Assembly: GCA_964343805.1 (NCBI GenBank)
Contig: CAYFLR010000030.1
Span: forward strand, 1 to 64,000
Direction: 5' to 3'
Length of the DNA: 64,000 nt
Origin: CAYFLR01 sp964343805
GTDB lineage: Bacteria > Bdellovibrionota_B > Oligoflexia > CAYFLR01
Shown piece after piece: positions 16,900 through 26,713 of this stretch. The position numbers and the translations under genes are program-made. The notes beneath the pieces were generated by a model. That model was not told the origin of the DNA and did not search any database. It saw only the letters and a list, made by a program, of their open reading frames with translations. Numbering within the stretch: the stretch's first letter is position 1; each line of letters opens with the position of its first letter.

Positions 16900-17928
16900 A
16901 TGCTAAAAAAAATACTCATTGTCCATACCGGTGGAACACTCGCTATAGATACCAGGTCGAAGAACGCTGATACTGCCGATCGTTTTATAGCAGAGATTCT
17001 AACCTACCTCCCGGAGATCAGAAAAATTGCAGAACTGAAAATGGTCACTCCCATGTCCATTGACAGCAGTAACATCACCACCTCTCATTGGGAAAAATTA
17101 GGTAAGATCATTTTCCAGGAACTGCCAAATTATGATGGGATAGTGGTTATTCATGGAACTGACACCATGTGCTATACGGCTTGCGCCCTCTCATTTATGA
17201 TTAGCCACCTCAACAAACCAATCATTTTAACTGGTTCTCAACTTCCTTTAACCCGAATTCGAAGTGATGCTCGCAGCAATCTGACTGATGCCATCGAGAT
17301 GGCCACCTGGCCTATCACAGAGGTGGGAATCTGTTTTCATCATAAACTTTTTAGGGGAAATCGCTGCAAAAAAGTGAGCATCGATGATTTTAAAGCCATC
17401 TCTTCCCCTAATTTTCCCTTTTTAGCTAAACTGGGACTCAATATTCAAATAAAAGGCCAGAGCTATGCCCCCAGCTCATTCAAGAAGCCAGAGCTCCACA
17501 CAGACTTTGATAATCGTGTCATGAGCATCCGTATTACCCCCTCCATGCAATCCAGTGTCCTGCTCAAATTACTTCAATCTCCCATAATGATTTTCGTTTT
17601 AGAATCCTTTGGAGCGGGTAATTTACCGGTCATTGATCGCAATATGCTCTTTTTCATTGAGGAGGCCAAAAGGTGTGGCAAGTTGGTAGTTATTGCCAGT
17701 CAATGTTTACATGGTCAAGTGAACATGAACCTTTATGAAACGGGAAGAGAGATCCAAAAACGCGGAGCCTTATCTGGGGAAGACATGACCGTGGAAGCAT
17801 GTGTGGTAAAATCTATGTTTTTATTAGGTCTCTATAAAGGAAACACTGATAAAGTTCGTGAAAATTTCTACACCCCTCTCGCAGGGGAGCTGACAGAATC
17901 TAACCCCGGGGATGGTGAAGAAAATTGA
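16900..17928 (+). CDS. ansA: L-asparaginase, type I-like
   Basis: A 342-residue cytoplasmic enzyme converting L-asparagine to aspartate and ammonia. Both catalytic threonine motifs are present: VHTGGTLAID at residues 8-17 and VIHGTDTMCYTACALSFM near 85-102; the usual ILTGSQLPL follows. There is no signal peptide, so it is the cytosolic type. AAGGAAA precedes the ATG. Its stop overlaps the TTG start of the next gene (TTGA). The product aspartate could feed the aspartase encoded at 53556. Confidence 0.93.
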   Translation: MLKKILIVHTGGTLAIDTRSKNADTADRFIAEILTYLPEIRKIAELKMVTPMSIDSSNITTSHWEKLGKIIFQELPNYDGIVVIHGTDTMCYTACALSFMISHLNKPIILTGSQLPLTRIRSDARSNLTDAIEMATWPITEVGICFHHKLFRGNRCKKVSIDDFKAISSPNFPFLAKLGLNIQIKGQSYAPSSFKKPELHTDFDNRVMSIRITPSMQSSVLLKLLQSPIMIFVLESFGAGNLPVIDRNMLFFIEEAKRCGKLVVIASQCLHGQVNMNLYETGREIQKRGALSGEDMTVEACVVKSMFLLGLYKGNTDKVRENFYTPLAGELTESNPGDGEEN

Positions 17929-18713
17929 AAATCATTTTTAGCCTCTGCCTGTGGGCTGGGGGATTTATTTTATTCATATCTCTCTTGCCTATTACCAACT
18001 TATTCTTTAAAGCTCTCCCAGAGTTTACTAAATCCCAAAAGGTGCTTTTAGTCTATGCCCATATGGATGATGAAATTGTAAATGGAGGCTTGATAAAAAA
18101 TTTAAGCGAACAAGGTCACCACTTGCAAATGGTTATTCTTTCGGATGGTGAAGCTAACAAAGATAGTATGACTTTACCCTGTGGATCCCTCACTTTTTTT
18201 GAATGTCGACGGAATGAAAGCCTGAGATCGGCACAAATTTTAGGTATTAAGAAAACCCTTTTTTTAGGGCTTCCCGATGGAAAGATCAAACAACATGCTG
18301 AAGATGCCATACAACAACTTTCCATCTTCATCAAAGGTTGGAACCCTGACCTGATTCTCACCCTACCCGCAACGGGGCTCAATGGTCACCCTGATCATAT
18401 TGCAGTTCATGATATTACCAACAAAGCGGTAAAAAAGGCGGGTACCCAGCCACAAATTATTTACTCAAGGCTGCCCTTTCCCTTTTCACTCATTTCACCT
18501 CAATCTAAAGAACAAAAGAAAGAGCCTTTTATCTATAGCTATACTCTCTCATGGTCCCAAATTAAAGCTAAGGTAGCAGCTGTGAAGGAGCATAAATCTC
18601 AAGCCACTACCATTAATCAAATGACTCTAGGCCTACCCTATATTCTTTTTTTCAGCTGGATCAGATGGGAAAGTTATGAAAGTCTTACTGCTTTACCTCA
18701 ACCTGAAAAGTAA
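17925..18713 (+). CDS. PIG-L/LmbE-family deacetylase, membrane-anchored
   Basis: A 262-residue protein starting at TTG that overlaps the asparaginase stop. Residues 1-25 are a hydrophobic anchor or signal (IIFSLCLWAGGFILFISLLP). The catalytic signature YAHMDDE (metal-binding His-x-Asp-Asp) sits at about residue 45 and the second metal site NGHPDHIAVHD near 153. The family removes acetyl groups from N-acetylglucosamine-type sugars or related metabolites. The anchor would place the active site in the periplasm, like PIG-L homologues that face a membrane substrate. It overlaps the convergent DUF4139 gene by 29 bases. Confidence 0.88.
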   Translation: MKIIFSLCLWAGGFILFISLLPITNLFFKALPEFTKSQKVLLVYAHMDDEIVNGGLIKNLSEQGHHLQMVILSDGEANKDSMTLPCGSLTFFECRRNESLRSAQILGIKKTLFLGLPDGKIKQHAEDAIQQLSIFIKGWNPDLILTLPATGLNGHPDHIAVHDITNKAVKKAGTQPQIIYSRLPFPFSLISPQSKEQKKEPFIYSYTLSWSQIKAKVAAVKEHKSQATTINQMTLGLPYILFFSWIRWESYESLTALPQPEK

Positions 18714-20145
18714 GCTCTCGCTGGGTTTTGCCTGGGATTTCTATCGACCACATGACTAGATGAGCATGCAGTTTTTGGTGAGAAAGGCTTTCTTCCAACA
18801 TGGACCAGTCTCCAGGGATATTTTCTTTGACCAAAACCGTAACTTTTTCTTTTTTAGCATTCTTTAACTGATACTTATAAGAAGAACGATAGATATTTCC
18901 ACCCGAACTATATCCGGATCTCTTTTGGAAAGAAGTTTGAGTCTTCTTAGCAGTGATATCAAAGGCATTTCCTAATTTAAGATAGAGCTCTTCTCGCAAA
19001 GGAGTATGATCTATATTATCTTCGCCAACAAATTGGTTATTTCCTCTCTGGTCAGGCTTATAAATACGAAAAATACCTTTGGGTAAAGGAACTCCTAATT
19101 GGTTTTCTTTTTTATTGGAGACTTTTAAAAAGACAGCCACTTTTTGCTTTTTACCTAAACTTGGATACCTTCTTTTATAGTAGTAGTTGCCACCTTGCAG
19201 CACGTACTCTTTTTTGACCCCAACTTGAGATGCAGTGAATAAAGCCACCTGTTTGGTTTGATTGTTTAGGAGGGTGGTGGACTGATCTAAGGAGTAGAGA
19301 TGGTATTCAAATAAACTTTCCTCTCTCATTTGAGGAGCTTTAGATCGGCTCTTACTTAAAAGAGAAATCCCTGGTAGGTCCCGTCGTCCTCCCGAAGACA
19401 CCTGATTCACATCTCCTGCTACTAGCTGCAGTTGAGCATTTTTATAAGTGGTCCCTGATTGATTGATCAGTGTCACCCAACTTGTAATATTCATATGCTT
19501 TTCATCCTTACTGAGCTCGCCTACATAATCAGCTTTCCAACTTAAACCACCCGTCAAATAACTCAGCTCCAGCTCATGATTCCCTTTAACGGGAGAATTT
19601 AGATCAATCACCAGGGTGGGGCGATCCCGAAGATTGGCTGGAAGGTTGGGATAATTAATTCGTCCTGGAATTTGGGTTTCTATGCGATTATTCATTTGTA
19701 GTACCACTCCACTATTGGAGCTTAGAACTTTTGCAAGCACTTCTATTTCTTTACCGCTCGTTGGGTGGGTTTTTATAACCTGAACTTCTCTACCTACATA
19801 CTTTTCCAATAGTTTGGTGGGAGACAGAAGATCAAAGTCAAAGTTTTGCTCAATGATGAAAAACCCCTGCTGATGACTTATATTTTTTAAAAGGCTGGTT
19901 TCGGGTTTAATTTTGGCAGACACCTCTCGAAAGGCAAGTCTGTTTTTCCCTTGGTCTAAAAAGACTTGACGAGAGTCTTTAACCAGAGCTAGGTTGCTAT
20001 TATAGATGGTAACAAACAGACTTTTCTGATCGACAGCTTTTGAGACTTTCTCTTGCAACGCTCCTAATAGATCATAAGACATCATATTAATAAAGAGAAT
20101 ACAGAGCAAGAAAAACCGTAATGGGATAAAGTACAACATGTTCAT
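18685..20145 (-). CDS. DUF4139 domain protein, exported
   Basis: A 486-residue protein with an N-terminal signal or anchor (MLYFIPLRFFLLCILFINMM). Early residues VTIYNSNLALVKDSRQVFLD match the start of DUF4139 proteins, and LSYLTGGLSWKADYVGELSK with ITSWVTLINQSGTTYKNAQL is its central signature. The C-terminal half is a beta-rich domain ending in ELTFQVEVKQ. Function of the family is unknown; many members are periplasmic. SD GAGAGG precedes the ATG. It is divergent from the 20283 gene. Confidence 0.85.
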   Translation of the reverse strand: MNMLYFIPLRFFLLCILFINMMSYDLLGALQEKVSKAVDQKSLFVTIYNSNLALVKDSRQVFLDQGKNRLAFREVSAKIKPETSLLKNISHQQGFFIIEQNFDFDLLSPTKLLEKYVGREVQVIKTHPTSGKEIEVLAKVLSSNSGVVLQMNNRIETQIPGRINYPNLPANLRDRPTLVIDLNSPVKGNHELELSYLTGGLSWKADYVGELSKDEKHMNITSWVTLINQSGTTYKNAQLQLVAGDVNQVSSGGRRDLPGISLLSKSRSKAPQMREESLFEYHLYSLDQSTTLLNNQTKQVALFTASQVGVKKEYVLQGGNYYYKRRYPSLGKKQKVAVFLKVSNKKENQLGVPLPKGIFRIYKPDQRGNNQFVGEDNIDHTPLREELYLKLGNAFDITAKKTQTSFQKRSGYSSGGNIYRSSYKYQLKNAKKEKVTVLVKENIPGDWSMLEESLSHQKLHAHLVMWSIEIPGKTQRELTFQVEVKQ

Positions 20146-20282
20146 AAAAACCTCTCGATAGATTATTTTTTGATATTTCTATCTTAAAAAAAAAGGTATT
20201 GCAAATGGCCAAAAGTATCCTATTGGGGTATAGTAGCTTTTAAATTGGATCAAAGAATAAATTGTCTCTATGGGAGGTCAAA

Positions 20283-20828
20283 ATGATTAAGGGAATTGCA
20301 TTGTTTTCATTGCTATGCAGTTTCACAATTCTGCAAGGGAAGTCACTTGCTCCCTTTGGAATTAATTTAGGAACCAAATTCAATAAATCTGACTTTATGG
20401 TTCTCAATGCCCAAGCAAACAACAAAGACATCATGTATCGCGTGATCCCCCCCAAACAAAACCCACTTTACACTGACTACAGTGTCACCATATTACCCCA
20501 AAACAGAGCAATTTCAATGGTTACAGCCATTGCCGGACAGAACATCCCCCCAGAACACATGAAACTGATGAGAGTTGAAATCGAGACTCGATACAAAAAA
20601 CCCGCTTTCTCTCAAGCCGGAGATTTTTTCTGGGCCTTTAAAGATGGTAAGAAACTCACCAACCAAAAAACATCTGAAGTGGCTCAGGTGTTACTGGCAG
20701 GAAAAGTCCAAAATCTGCCCTTAGCAGATCAGGTGATTTGGCTCAAACAAGATCACCGTAGCCATTTGGCAATGATCACCTACATTGACTTCTCTATGGT
20801 CCGACTCGCTATGCAATCAGCCAAATAA
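20283..20828 (+). CDS. Small exported protein, unknown function
   Basis: The start at 20283 is chosen because GGGAGG stands 5 bases upstream; an open frame from 20262 lacks such a site. The 181-residue product has a signal peptide (MIKGIALFSLLCSFTILQGK). The mature part has mixed alpha/beta character with aromatic and basic stretches (YKKPAFSQAGDFFWAFKDGK) and ends with IDFSMVRLAMQSAK. No family recognised. It is 24 bases from the GH13 gene on the same strand. Confidence 0.7.
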   Translation: MIKGIALFSLLCSFTILQGKSLAPFGINLGTKFNKSDFMVLNAQANNKDIMYRVIPPKQNPLYTDYSVTILPQNRAISMVTAIAGQNIPPEHMKLMRVEIETRYKKPAFSQAGDFFWAFKDGKKLTNQKTSEVAQVLLAGKVQNLPLADQVIWLKQDHRSHLAMITYIDFSMVRLAMQSAK

Positions 20829-20852
20829 TAATACTTCTTTGAGGTCTACAAA

Positions 20853-22535
20853 ATGAAACCATTTCAAAGGCGTTCTATTCCCACATTGAAACAAAAGAAA
20901 ATTAGAAAGGGGCTTCATAGTATTGTCAAAAGATCCTATCCCGTAGGAGAAGAGGATTACTTTCGTCTCTTTCGGGATGAAACTCTTCCGATACAGGTGC
21001 GTTTTAAAAAAGAAGCTCCGAATTTAACTGTTAAGGTAAATACTGATATATCAGGCCAATGGGAAGACAGGCCCATGAAGCTACTTGAAAATGGAGACTA
21101 CGGCTGCGAATTGCGTCTCGACCATTGTGGTTTGTTTCAATTTAAAGTGAAATACTCATACAATGAAGGAAAAACTTGGTACCTGGATAATGTTCCTCAT
21201 ACCTATGTTTATGTGGATCCTCCCAGCATCAAAAACTTAAATCTCTACACTCTCATACCTAAGATTTCCGGGCATTTTGGCAAATGGAAGGAGCTACTCC
21301 ATCATATCCATAAGCAAGGTTTTAACGCTGTTCACCTTCTTCCTATTACCTTATTAGACACCTCTTTAAGCCCTTATGCCGCTAAAGATTTTTTCAGCAT
21401 CGATCCCACTTATTTAGATCCCAATGACCAAGGTGATGTCTGGCAACAGTTTGATTCATTTGTTGAGGAGGCCAAGTCTCTGGGTATTAAGCTCTGCTTT
21501 GATTTAGTGGTGAATCATGTAGGAGTAACGAGTAATATTACCCAGAATTGCCCTAATTGGATTGCCACCGATGAGCAGGAAGAGGATGCCTTTAAAAGGG
21601 CCGGCTGTTGGGATCATCTCAATTGGATCAAGTGGCGAGATCTCGCTCTGTTAAAATATGATCATCCCAATCGCAATGTCAGAAATGAACTGTGGAACTA
21701 CATGAAGGAGTATGTTCTTTTTTGGTCACATTATGCCAACTATACTGATGGGCTTATCCGCTTTGATAACCTGCACAGTACTAATCGAGCCTTCAGTGTT
21801 ACAATCTTTAAAGAGGTGCATGAAAAATTTCCCAACCTTGCCATTTTGGCCGAACTATTCACCGACCTCAATGCCATCGAAAGAATGGTTTTTGAACATG
21901 GAATTCATCTTTTGATGGCCACTCCATGGATCTCTCCTTACGCACAACAAATGAGAGAATTTACTCTTTTCCTCCATCAAGTTTACCCCAAAATACGCTA
22001 TCTGTTCCCCATTAATTCTCATGACAGTGGTAGCCCAACAGAAGAGTATGGAAGCCCTCATGCTACTATTCCAAGGTACTTCATTAGTGCTTTGATGGGC
22101 ACCGGCTGCACAGGTATGACCCAAGGTGCTGAATTTGGGACTCCCCAAAAAATCAAATTTATAGGTCCTGCGGAAGAGATCCCTCTTTCCCGAGAAACCT
22201 GGGGGTTTGACTTCAGCAAAGAGATCGGCAAAATAAATCATTTAAAACAAAAATATGAGCTGTTTAACCAAGGTAGAAATATTAGCTTTATAGATGGAGG
22301 ACATGGAGCTCTGCTCGCTGCTTATCGTCACGACGAGGAGGGAAATAAATTTATTTTAATTAGCAATCTAGACACCCAAAACTCCTATCAATTGGGAATC
22401 GACCTCTCTTCGATTCTCCCCAAGAATGCCAGACTATTAGTAGATCAGATGGACCAGTCAGAAATTCCCGTTACCTCTTCTCATATTGAATTTTATGTGG
22501 AGCCATGTGGAGTGAATGCCTGGAAAGTAATCTAA
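20853..22535 (+). CDS. GH13 alpha-amylase-family enzyme, cytoplasmic
   Basis: A 560-residue protein without a signal peptide. An N-terminal beta domain (to about 125) precedes a GH13 barrel. The four conserved regions are visible: FDLVVNHVG (I), GLIRFDNLHS with the nucleophile Asp (II), LAELFT with the acid/base Glu (III) and INSHDSGSP (IV). The FDNLHS form of region II recalls the amylase domain of debranching or glucanotransferase enzymes more than ordinary alpha-amylase, so it may act on intracellular glucan. GAGG precedes the ATG. It converges with the RND gene with a 4-base overlap. Confidence 0.85.
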   Translation: MKPFQRRSIPTLKQKKIRKGLHSIVKRSYPVGEEDYFRLFRDETLPIQVRFKKEAPNLTVKVNTDISGQWEDRPMKLLENGDYGCELRLDHCGLFQFKVKYSYNEGKTWYLDNVPHTYVYVDPPSIKNLNLYTLIPKISGHFGKWKELLHHIHKQGFNAVHLLPITLLDTSLSPYAAKDFFSIDPTYLDPNDQGDVWQQFDSFVEEAKSLGIKLCFDLVVNHVGVTSNITQNCPNWIATDEQEEDAFKRAGCWDHLNWIKWRDLALLKYDHPNRNVRNELWNYMKEYVLFWSHYANYTDGLIRFDNLHSTNRAFSVTIFKEVHEKFPNLAILAELFTDLNAIERMVFEHGIHLLMATPWISPYAQQMREFTLFLHQVYPKIRYLFPINSHDSGSPTEEYGSPHATIPRYFISALMGTGCTGMTQGAEFGTPQKIKFIGPAEEIPLSRETWGFDFSKEIGKINHLKQKYELFNQGRNISFIDGGHGALLAAYRHDEEGNKFILISNLDTQNSYQLGIDLSSILPKNARLLVDQMDQSEIPVTSSHIEFYVEPCGVNAWKVI

Positions 22536-25500
22536 ACCGGTTTTTGAAAAACGGGTATTTTCTTTCTAAATATCTTTCTCTGAATCCAATTTTTAGTAGA
22601 AGGCAAGGTAATATTAAATAGGCTGTAATTGAACCAGATGAGTACCGGCACCACTATCAGAGTCAAAACCGTCGCAAAAGAGAGACCAAAGATAACCGCA
22701 TAGGCCATCGCTCGCCACATCAAACCCGACTCAGAACCCACTTGAATAGTAAACTCATGAAAATCAAAGCTCACTCCCATTGCTAAAGGAATCAAGCCAA
22801 TAACCGTCGTAATAGCGGTTAATAATACCGGTCTTAGACGTGTTTTCCCGGCCTCTACTATGGCATCATAAACCTTCATCCCCCGCTTAACCAAGAGGTT
22901 AAAATAATCAATTAAAACGATGGCATTATTCACCANNNNNNNNNNACCCCGGCAAGAGATATACTCCCGATTCCAGACATAATAACCACAAACTGCATAT
23001 CGGAGAGATAAAAACCCCAAAACACTCCACCTAAGGAAAGAAATACAGAAATGAGGATAATAGAGGGCTGAGTTAAGGAGTTAAACTGCACCACCAAAAC
23101 GATAAACATACAAATGAGAGCAATGATAAAGGCCTGTTTTAAAAAATCAGTGGCTTCCTGTCTGATACTCGCTCCTTCACCTGCTTGCACTCGGTAACCG
23201 GTGGGCATTTTAAGTTTATTTATTTTCGCCAGGACCCCCGCCTTTATCTCTTCTTTATTACTGACACCCGGTTTGAAATCAGCCCAAACTTCTACCGTTC
23301 TTGCTCGATGCTTTCGTTTGATCATACCTACCGTATTATCTTGACTGAGCCTAGCAACAGAACTGAGGCTCACACGTTTTCCCTTATCTACAATATCTAA
23401 ACTTTTAAGAGCAGCCAGTTGATTTCGATACTTCTTTTCATACCTAATGACGATGTCGTATTCTTCTTTTCCTTGCCGAAAGGTGGAAACAGTCATACCA
23501 GTGATGGCATTACGAATCGCACTTGCAATCACCCGGGTATTTAGTCCAAAAAAGGAGGCACGCTTTCGATCCACTTCAATTTTAATTTCAGGTTTTACGG
23601 CCTCATAATCAGTATCTATATCTTCGAGGGAATCCTCATACTTATGGAGGATATCTAATACTTGATCAGCGATCCCTCCCAAGAGAGTGTAATCTTCTCC
23701 CACTACCTCATAAGAGATGGGGTGCCCCGTTGGCGGTCCACTTTGCTGTTCCTTCACTTTAATTAAAGCTCCAGGAATATCAGTTAATTTCCCTCTCAGT
23801 TCCGAAGCTGTTTTCTTAGATTTTATTTTTCTTTCGATAAATTCTTCAAATTGAAGTCGCACATTTCCTTTATTGGCTCCAGTTCCCCCACTGCTGAACA
23901 TCCCCCCCCCACCTTTTCCTACGGTGGTTTGTGTGTTCGCCAGGGAGCTAGGTACTAAGGGTATAATTTCTTCAATTCGCCTAGCCACTTTATCAGTGGT
24001 ATCAAGCGGAGTTCCCGCGGCAGCTTCAATGGATATATTTACTACTTTGGGGTCGAGTTTAGGAAAAAAGAGTTTTTCACGACCATATTTGCCATACATA
24101 TAAAAGCCGGTTATTACCAAGAGAAATGAGATGGTTAAAATCACTTTGGGATAATTTAAACTTCCCTTGAGCACTGCCACATACCAGCCCTGCAGCTTGG
24201 CAAAGGTTCCACTTCCCTTGGTAATTCTTTCTTGATCCTTCGCAGTTATCCCTAAAAAGCGAGAGCAAAAAACAGTGGTCAAAATGAGCCCCACCGCCAG
24301 TGAGCTCACCAGCACAACAATCACCGTTTTAGGAAGATAACTCATGAATTCGCCCATAAGTCCTGGCATAAAAAGAATAGGAAAAAATACTAATACAGTT
24401 GTAAGGGTAGAGGAAATAATAGGGAAAGCCACTTCCGAGGCTCCCTCAATGGCCGCTTCTTTTCGTTTTTTTCCTAGAGCTCCATGGCGATAGATATTTT
24501 CTACTATCACAATCCCATTATCTACCAGCATACCTAAGGCCAATACCAAAGAGAAAAGTACCACCATGTTTAAGGTGATCCCCATAGATTGCAACACAAA
24601 GAAAGAAATCAACATAGAAAAAGGAATAGCAATAGAGACAAAAATGGCATTGACCGGCCCAAGAAAAAACAGAGTTACTAGTAATACTAGAATTAGTGCA
24701 CTCACAATATTATTTTCTAAATCATAGACCATATTTCTAATAGCTATAGATTCATCGTGAGAGTAATCCAATTTGGTTCCAAGAGGGAACCTTGATTCAT
24801 TTTCTTTCACCAATTTGCGAATATCATCTACAATTCTTAATAGGTTCTCACCCGTTCTTTTAGTCACTTGAAAGGAAACAGAAGAGACACCATTAATCCT
24901 GGTATAAGAATCAGGTTCTTGAAAACCAAAGGAGACTTTGGCGATTTTATCTAATCTAATTTTCCGATCTTTATTACTTATAATTAATTCGTTAAAGAGT
25001 TGAGGCTCAGTTATTTCACCCGAAACTGCCAGGGTGTATTCTTGCACTTCATTTTTTAACACGCCTCCGGGTATGGTCACATGTTCGTTTCGTAAGGCTT
25101 TGGAAACATCACCGATTGACAAACCATAATGCTGAAGTTTTAGAGGGTCTAAATCAATCACCACCTTCTTGGTTAATTTACCCGAAACTTTTACATCGAG
25201 CACCCCTGAGACTCTTTTAATTCTATCTTCTAAAAACTCAATGCTACTTTCTAGAATTTCAATACCATTAGGGTTGGACATAACTAAAATAAGAAAGGGT
25301 AAATTGGAAAAATTGAGTTCTTGCACCACCGGTTCTTTAACATCGGAAGGCATACCTGTTTTGGCAATATCTACTCGCTCGCGAACTCTTCGAATGGCTG
25401 TTTCAACTTTAGTATCCGCCGTAAATTCAGTGGTCACCGAAGAGATACCCTCAGTACTCGAAGAGGTAATTTTAACGAGGCCTTCTAAACCGTCCAGTTC

Positions 25501-25693
25501 ATCTTCCACTTCCCGGGTTACCAAANNNNNNNNNNGATACTCCGGGATAAATTGTCGTGATAAACACCACCGGCCTTTTGATTTCCGGAAATGACTCTCG
25601 CGGGAGATCCATGTAAGCCATGACCCCCACAATAATGATTAAAAAGGCAAATACAAAAACCGCTTGATATTTTTCAACAAAAATTCGAACCAT
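22532..25693 (-). CDS. RND efflux pump inner-membrane transporter (gene holds two assembly gaps)
   Basis: One gene of about 1050 residues, split in the raw reading by N runs at 22936-22945 and 25526-25535. N-terminus: MVRIFVEKYQAVFVFAFLII with MDLPRESFPEI and TTIYPGV, the standard AcrB/HAE family opening. Centre: ALGMLVDNGIVIVENIYRHG, the Asp-bearing TM4 proton site. C-terminus: SLAG, gap, VNNAIVLIDYFNLL, then TAITTVIGLIPLAMGVS. The frames on either side of each gap differ, but the gap lengths are conventional and not measured, so I do not call frameshifts. It pumps toxic compounds with the MFP and TolC genes upstream (rnd is last in the operon). Confidence 0.9.
22936..22945. other. Assembly gap (10 N) in the RND gene
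   Basis: Ten N replace the codons between SLAG and VNNAIVLID. From the conserved family sequence only about two bases may really be missing, so the gap size is a placeholder. Confidence 0.95.
25526..25535. other. Assembly gap (10 N) in the RND gene
   Basis: Ten N lie between YPGV and LVTREVEDEL, where RND proteins have a short SPEDIE-like segment. True length unknown but compatible with an intact frame. Confidence 0.95.
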
Positions 25694-25708
25694 GGAGCAC
25701 CTAAATTT

Positions 25709-26713
25709 TTAGTTTTCACTCACAACTTTGATAGGAGAATCCTGAACCACCTGATGTTGTCCCTCAACAATGAGTCGATCTCCTAAACTGAGACCTTCAG
25801 CTACGACTGATTTGGTATTATCAGTCGTTAATACTTTTATATATTTCTTCTTGGCCACGTCTCCTTCGGCCACCATCACCGCCAAGGCTTCAGTTAGAAT
25901 TAAAATGGAGCTGGTGGGAATTACAATTTTTCTTTTTAACATTCTTTTTAATACTTTAACATTTACTGTCATCCCTGGTTTAAGCATAAGCTTCGGGTTT
26001 TTAGCTCGCACCTCCACATAAAATTTTCTATCTCTTTGATCAATTCTCTTAGAACCGCTATAAACTTTCCCAGGTATTTGAGGGCTTATTTCATCAAATT
26101 GAATCATCACCGGATTGCCTGTGAAATTAAAGTGGTCACTGTCTGGTATTGGAACGAGAACCTTTATTTGATCTAATTGAGATATGGAAATAGTGGGCCG
26201 CCCAGGAGGTAAAACTTCATATTGATTGATATGAATTTGGGTCACCACACCTGAGATAGGAGAAATACAACGCGCTCCTTCTAAGCTTCTCTTTGTGTCT
26301 ATCACTGCAGTTTGGCTTTGGATATAACGTAAGACTGTTTGATCATATTGCTGTCTGGAAACACTGCCATTTTTTAAATGAGTTTCACTCCGCTCTTTAT
26401 TCTCTCTAGCCAGCTTTTGACTCAACAGAGCACTCTGATGAATTAAATCACTTTTTTTGGCATCTATATCACAAAGAGCCTCTCCTGCTTTTACATAGTC
26501 TCCCTCTTTGACTTTAATCTTCGAGGCTTTACCCCCACTATAGGCTATAAGGGTTACATCATGGAGTCCTTTGACGGTTCCAATGTATTCGCCATAGTCC
26601 TTAAAGTTGCCAGCTTTCACTTGCTTAACTCTGACTGGAACTCCAGGTATTTCATCGTCTGAAGCCTGTATAGAAAAATTGGTAAATACTAATAAGACAA
26701 TTAAGAGTTTCAT
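25709..26713 (-). CDS. RND efflux periplasmic adaptor (MFP/HlyD family)
   Basis: A 334-residue periplasmic protein with signal peptide MKLLIVLLVFTNFSIQA. The lipoyl-like half motif GGKASKIKVKEGDYVKAGEA and its mate ARCISPISGVVTQIHINQYE flank a helical hairpin, as in MFP adaptors. LKPGMTVNVKVL and the end domain VAEGLSLGDRLIVEGQHQVV are also typical. It links the RND pump to TolC. The ATG overlaps the tolC stop (ATGA) and GAGGAGGG precedes it; rnd follows 15 bases later. Confidence 0.92.
   Translation of the reverse strand: MKLLIVLLVFTNFSIQASDDEIPGVPVRVKQVKAGNFKDYGEYIGTVKGLHDVTLIAYSGGKASKIKVKEGDYVKAGEALCDIDAKKSDLIHQSALLSQKLARENKERSETHLKNGSVSRQQYDQTVLRYIQSQTAVIDTKRSLEGARCISPISGVVTQIHINQYEVLPPGRPTISISQLDQIKVLVPIPDSDHFNFTGNPVMIQFDEISPQIPGKVYSGSKRIDQRDRKFYVEVRAKNPKLMLKPGMTVNVKVLKRMLKRKIVIPTSSILILTEALAVMVAEGDVAKKKYIKVLTTDNTKSVVAEGLSLGDRLIVEGQHQVVQDSPIKVVSEN

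Noticed and set aside
25169..25594. 141-codon plus-strand frame
   Set aside because: Antisense shadow of the RND gene, passing through the N gap.
22930..25632. RND gene as three separate frameshifted genes
   Set aside because: Frame changes coincide exactly with the 10-N gaps, whose length is conventional; conserved residues continue on both sides.
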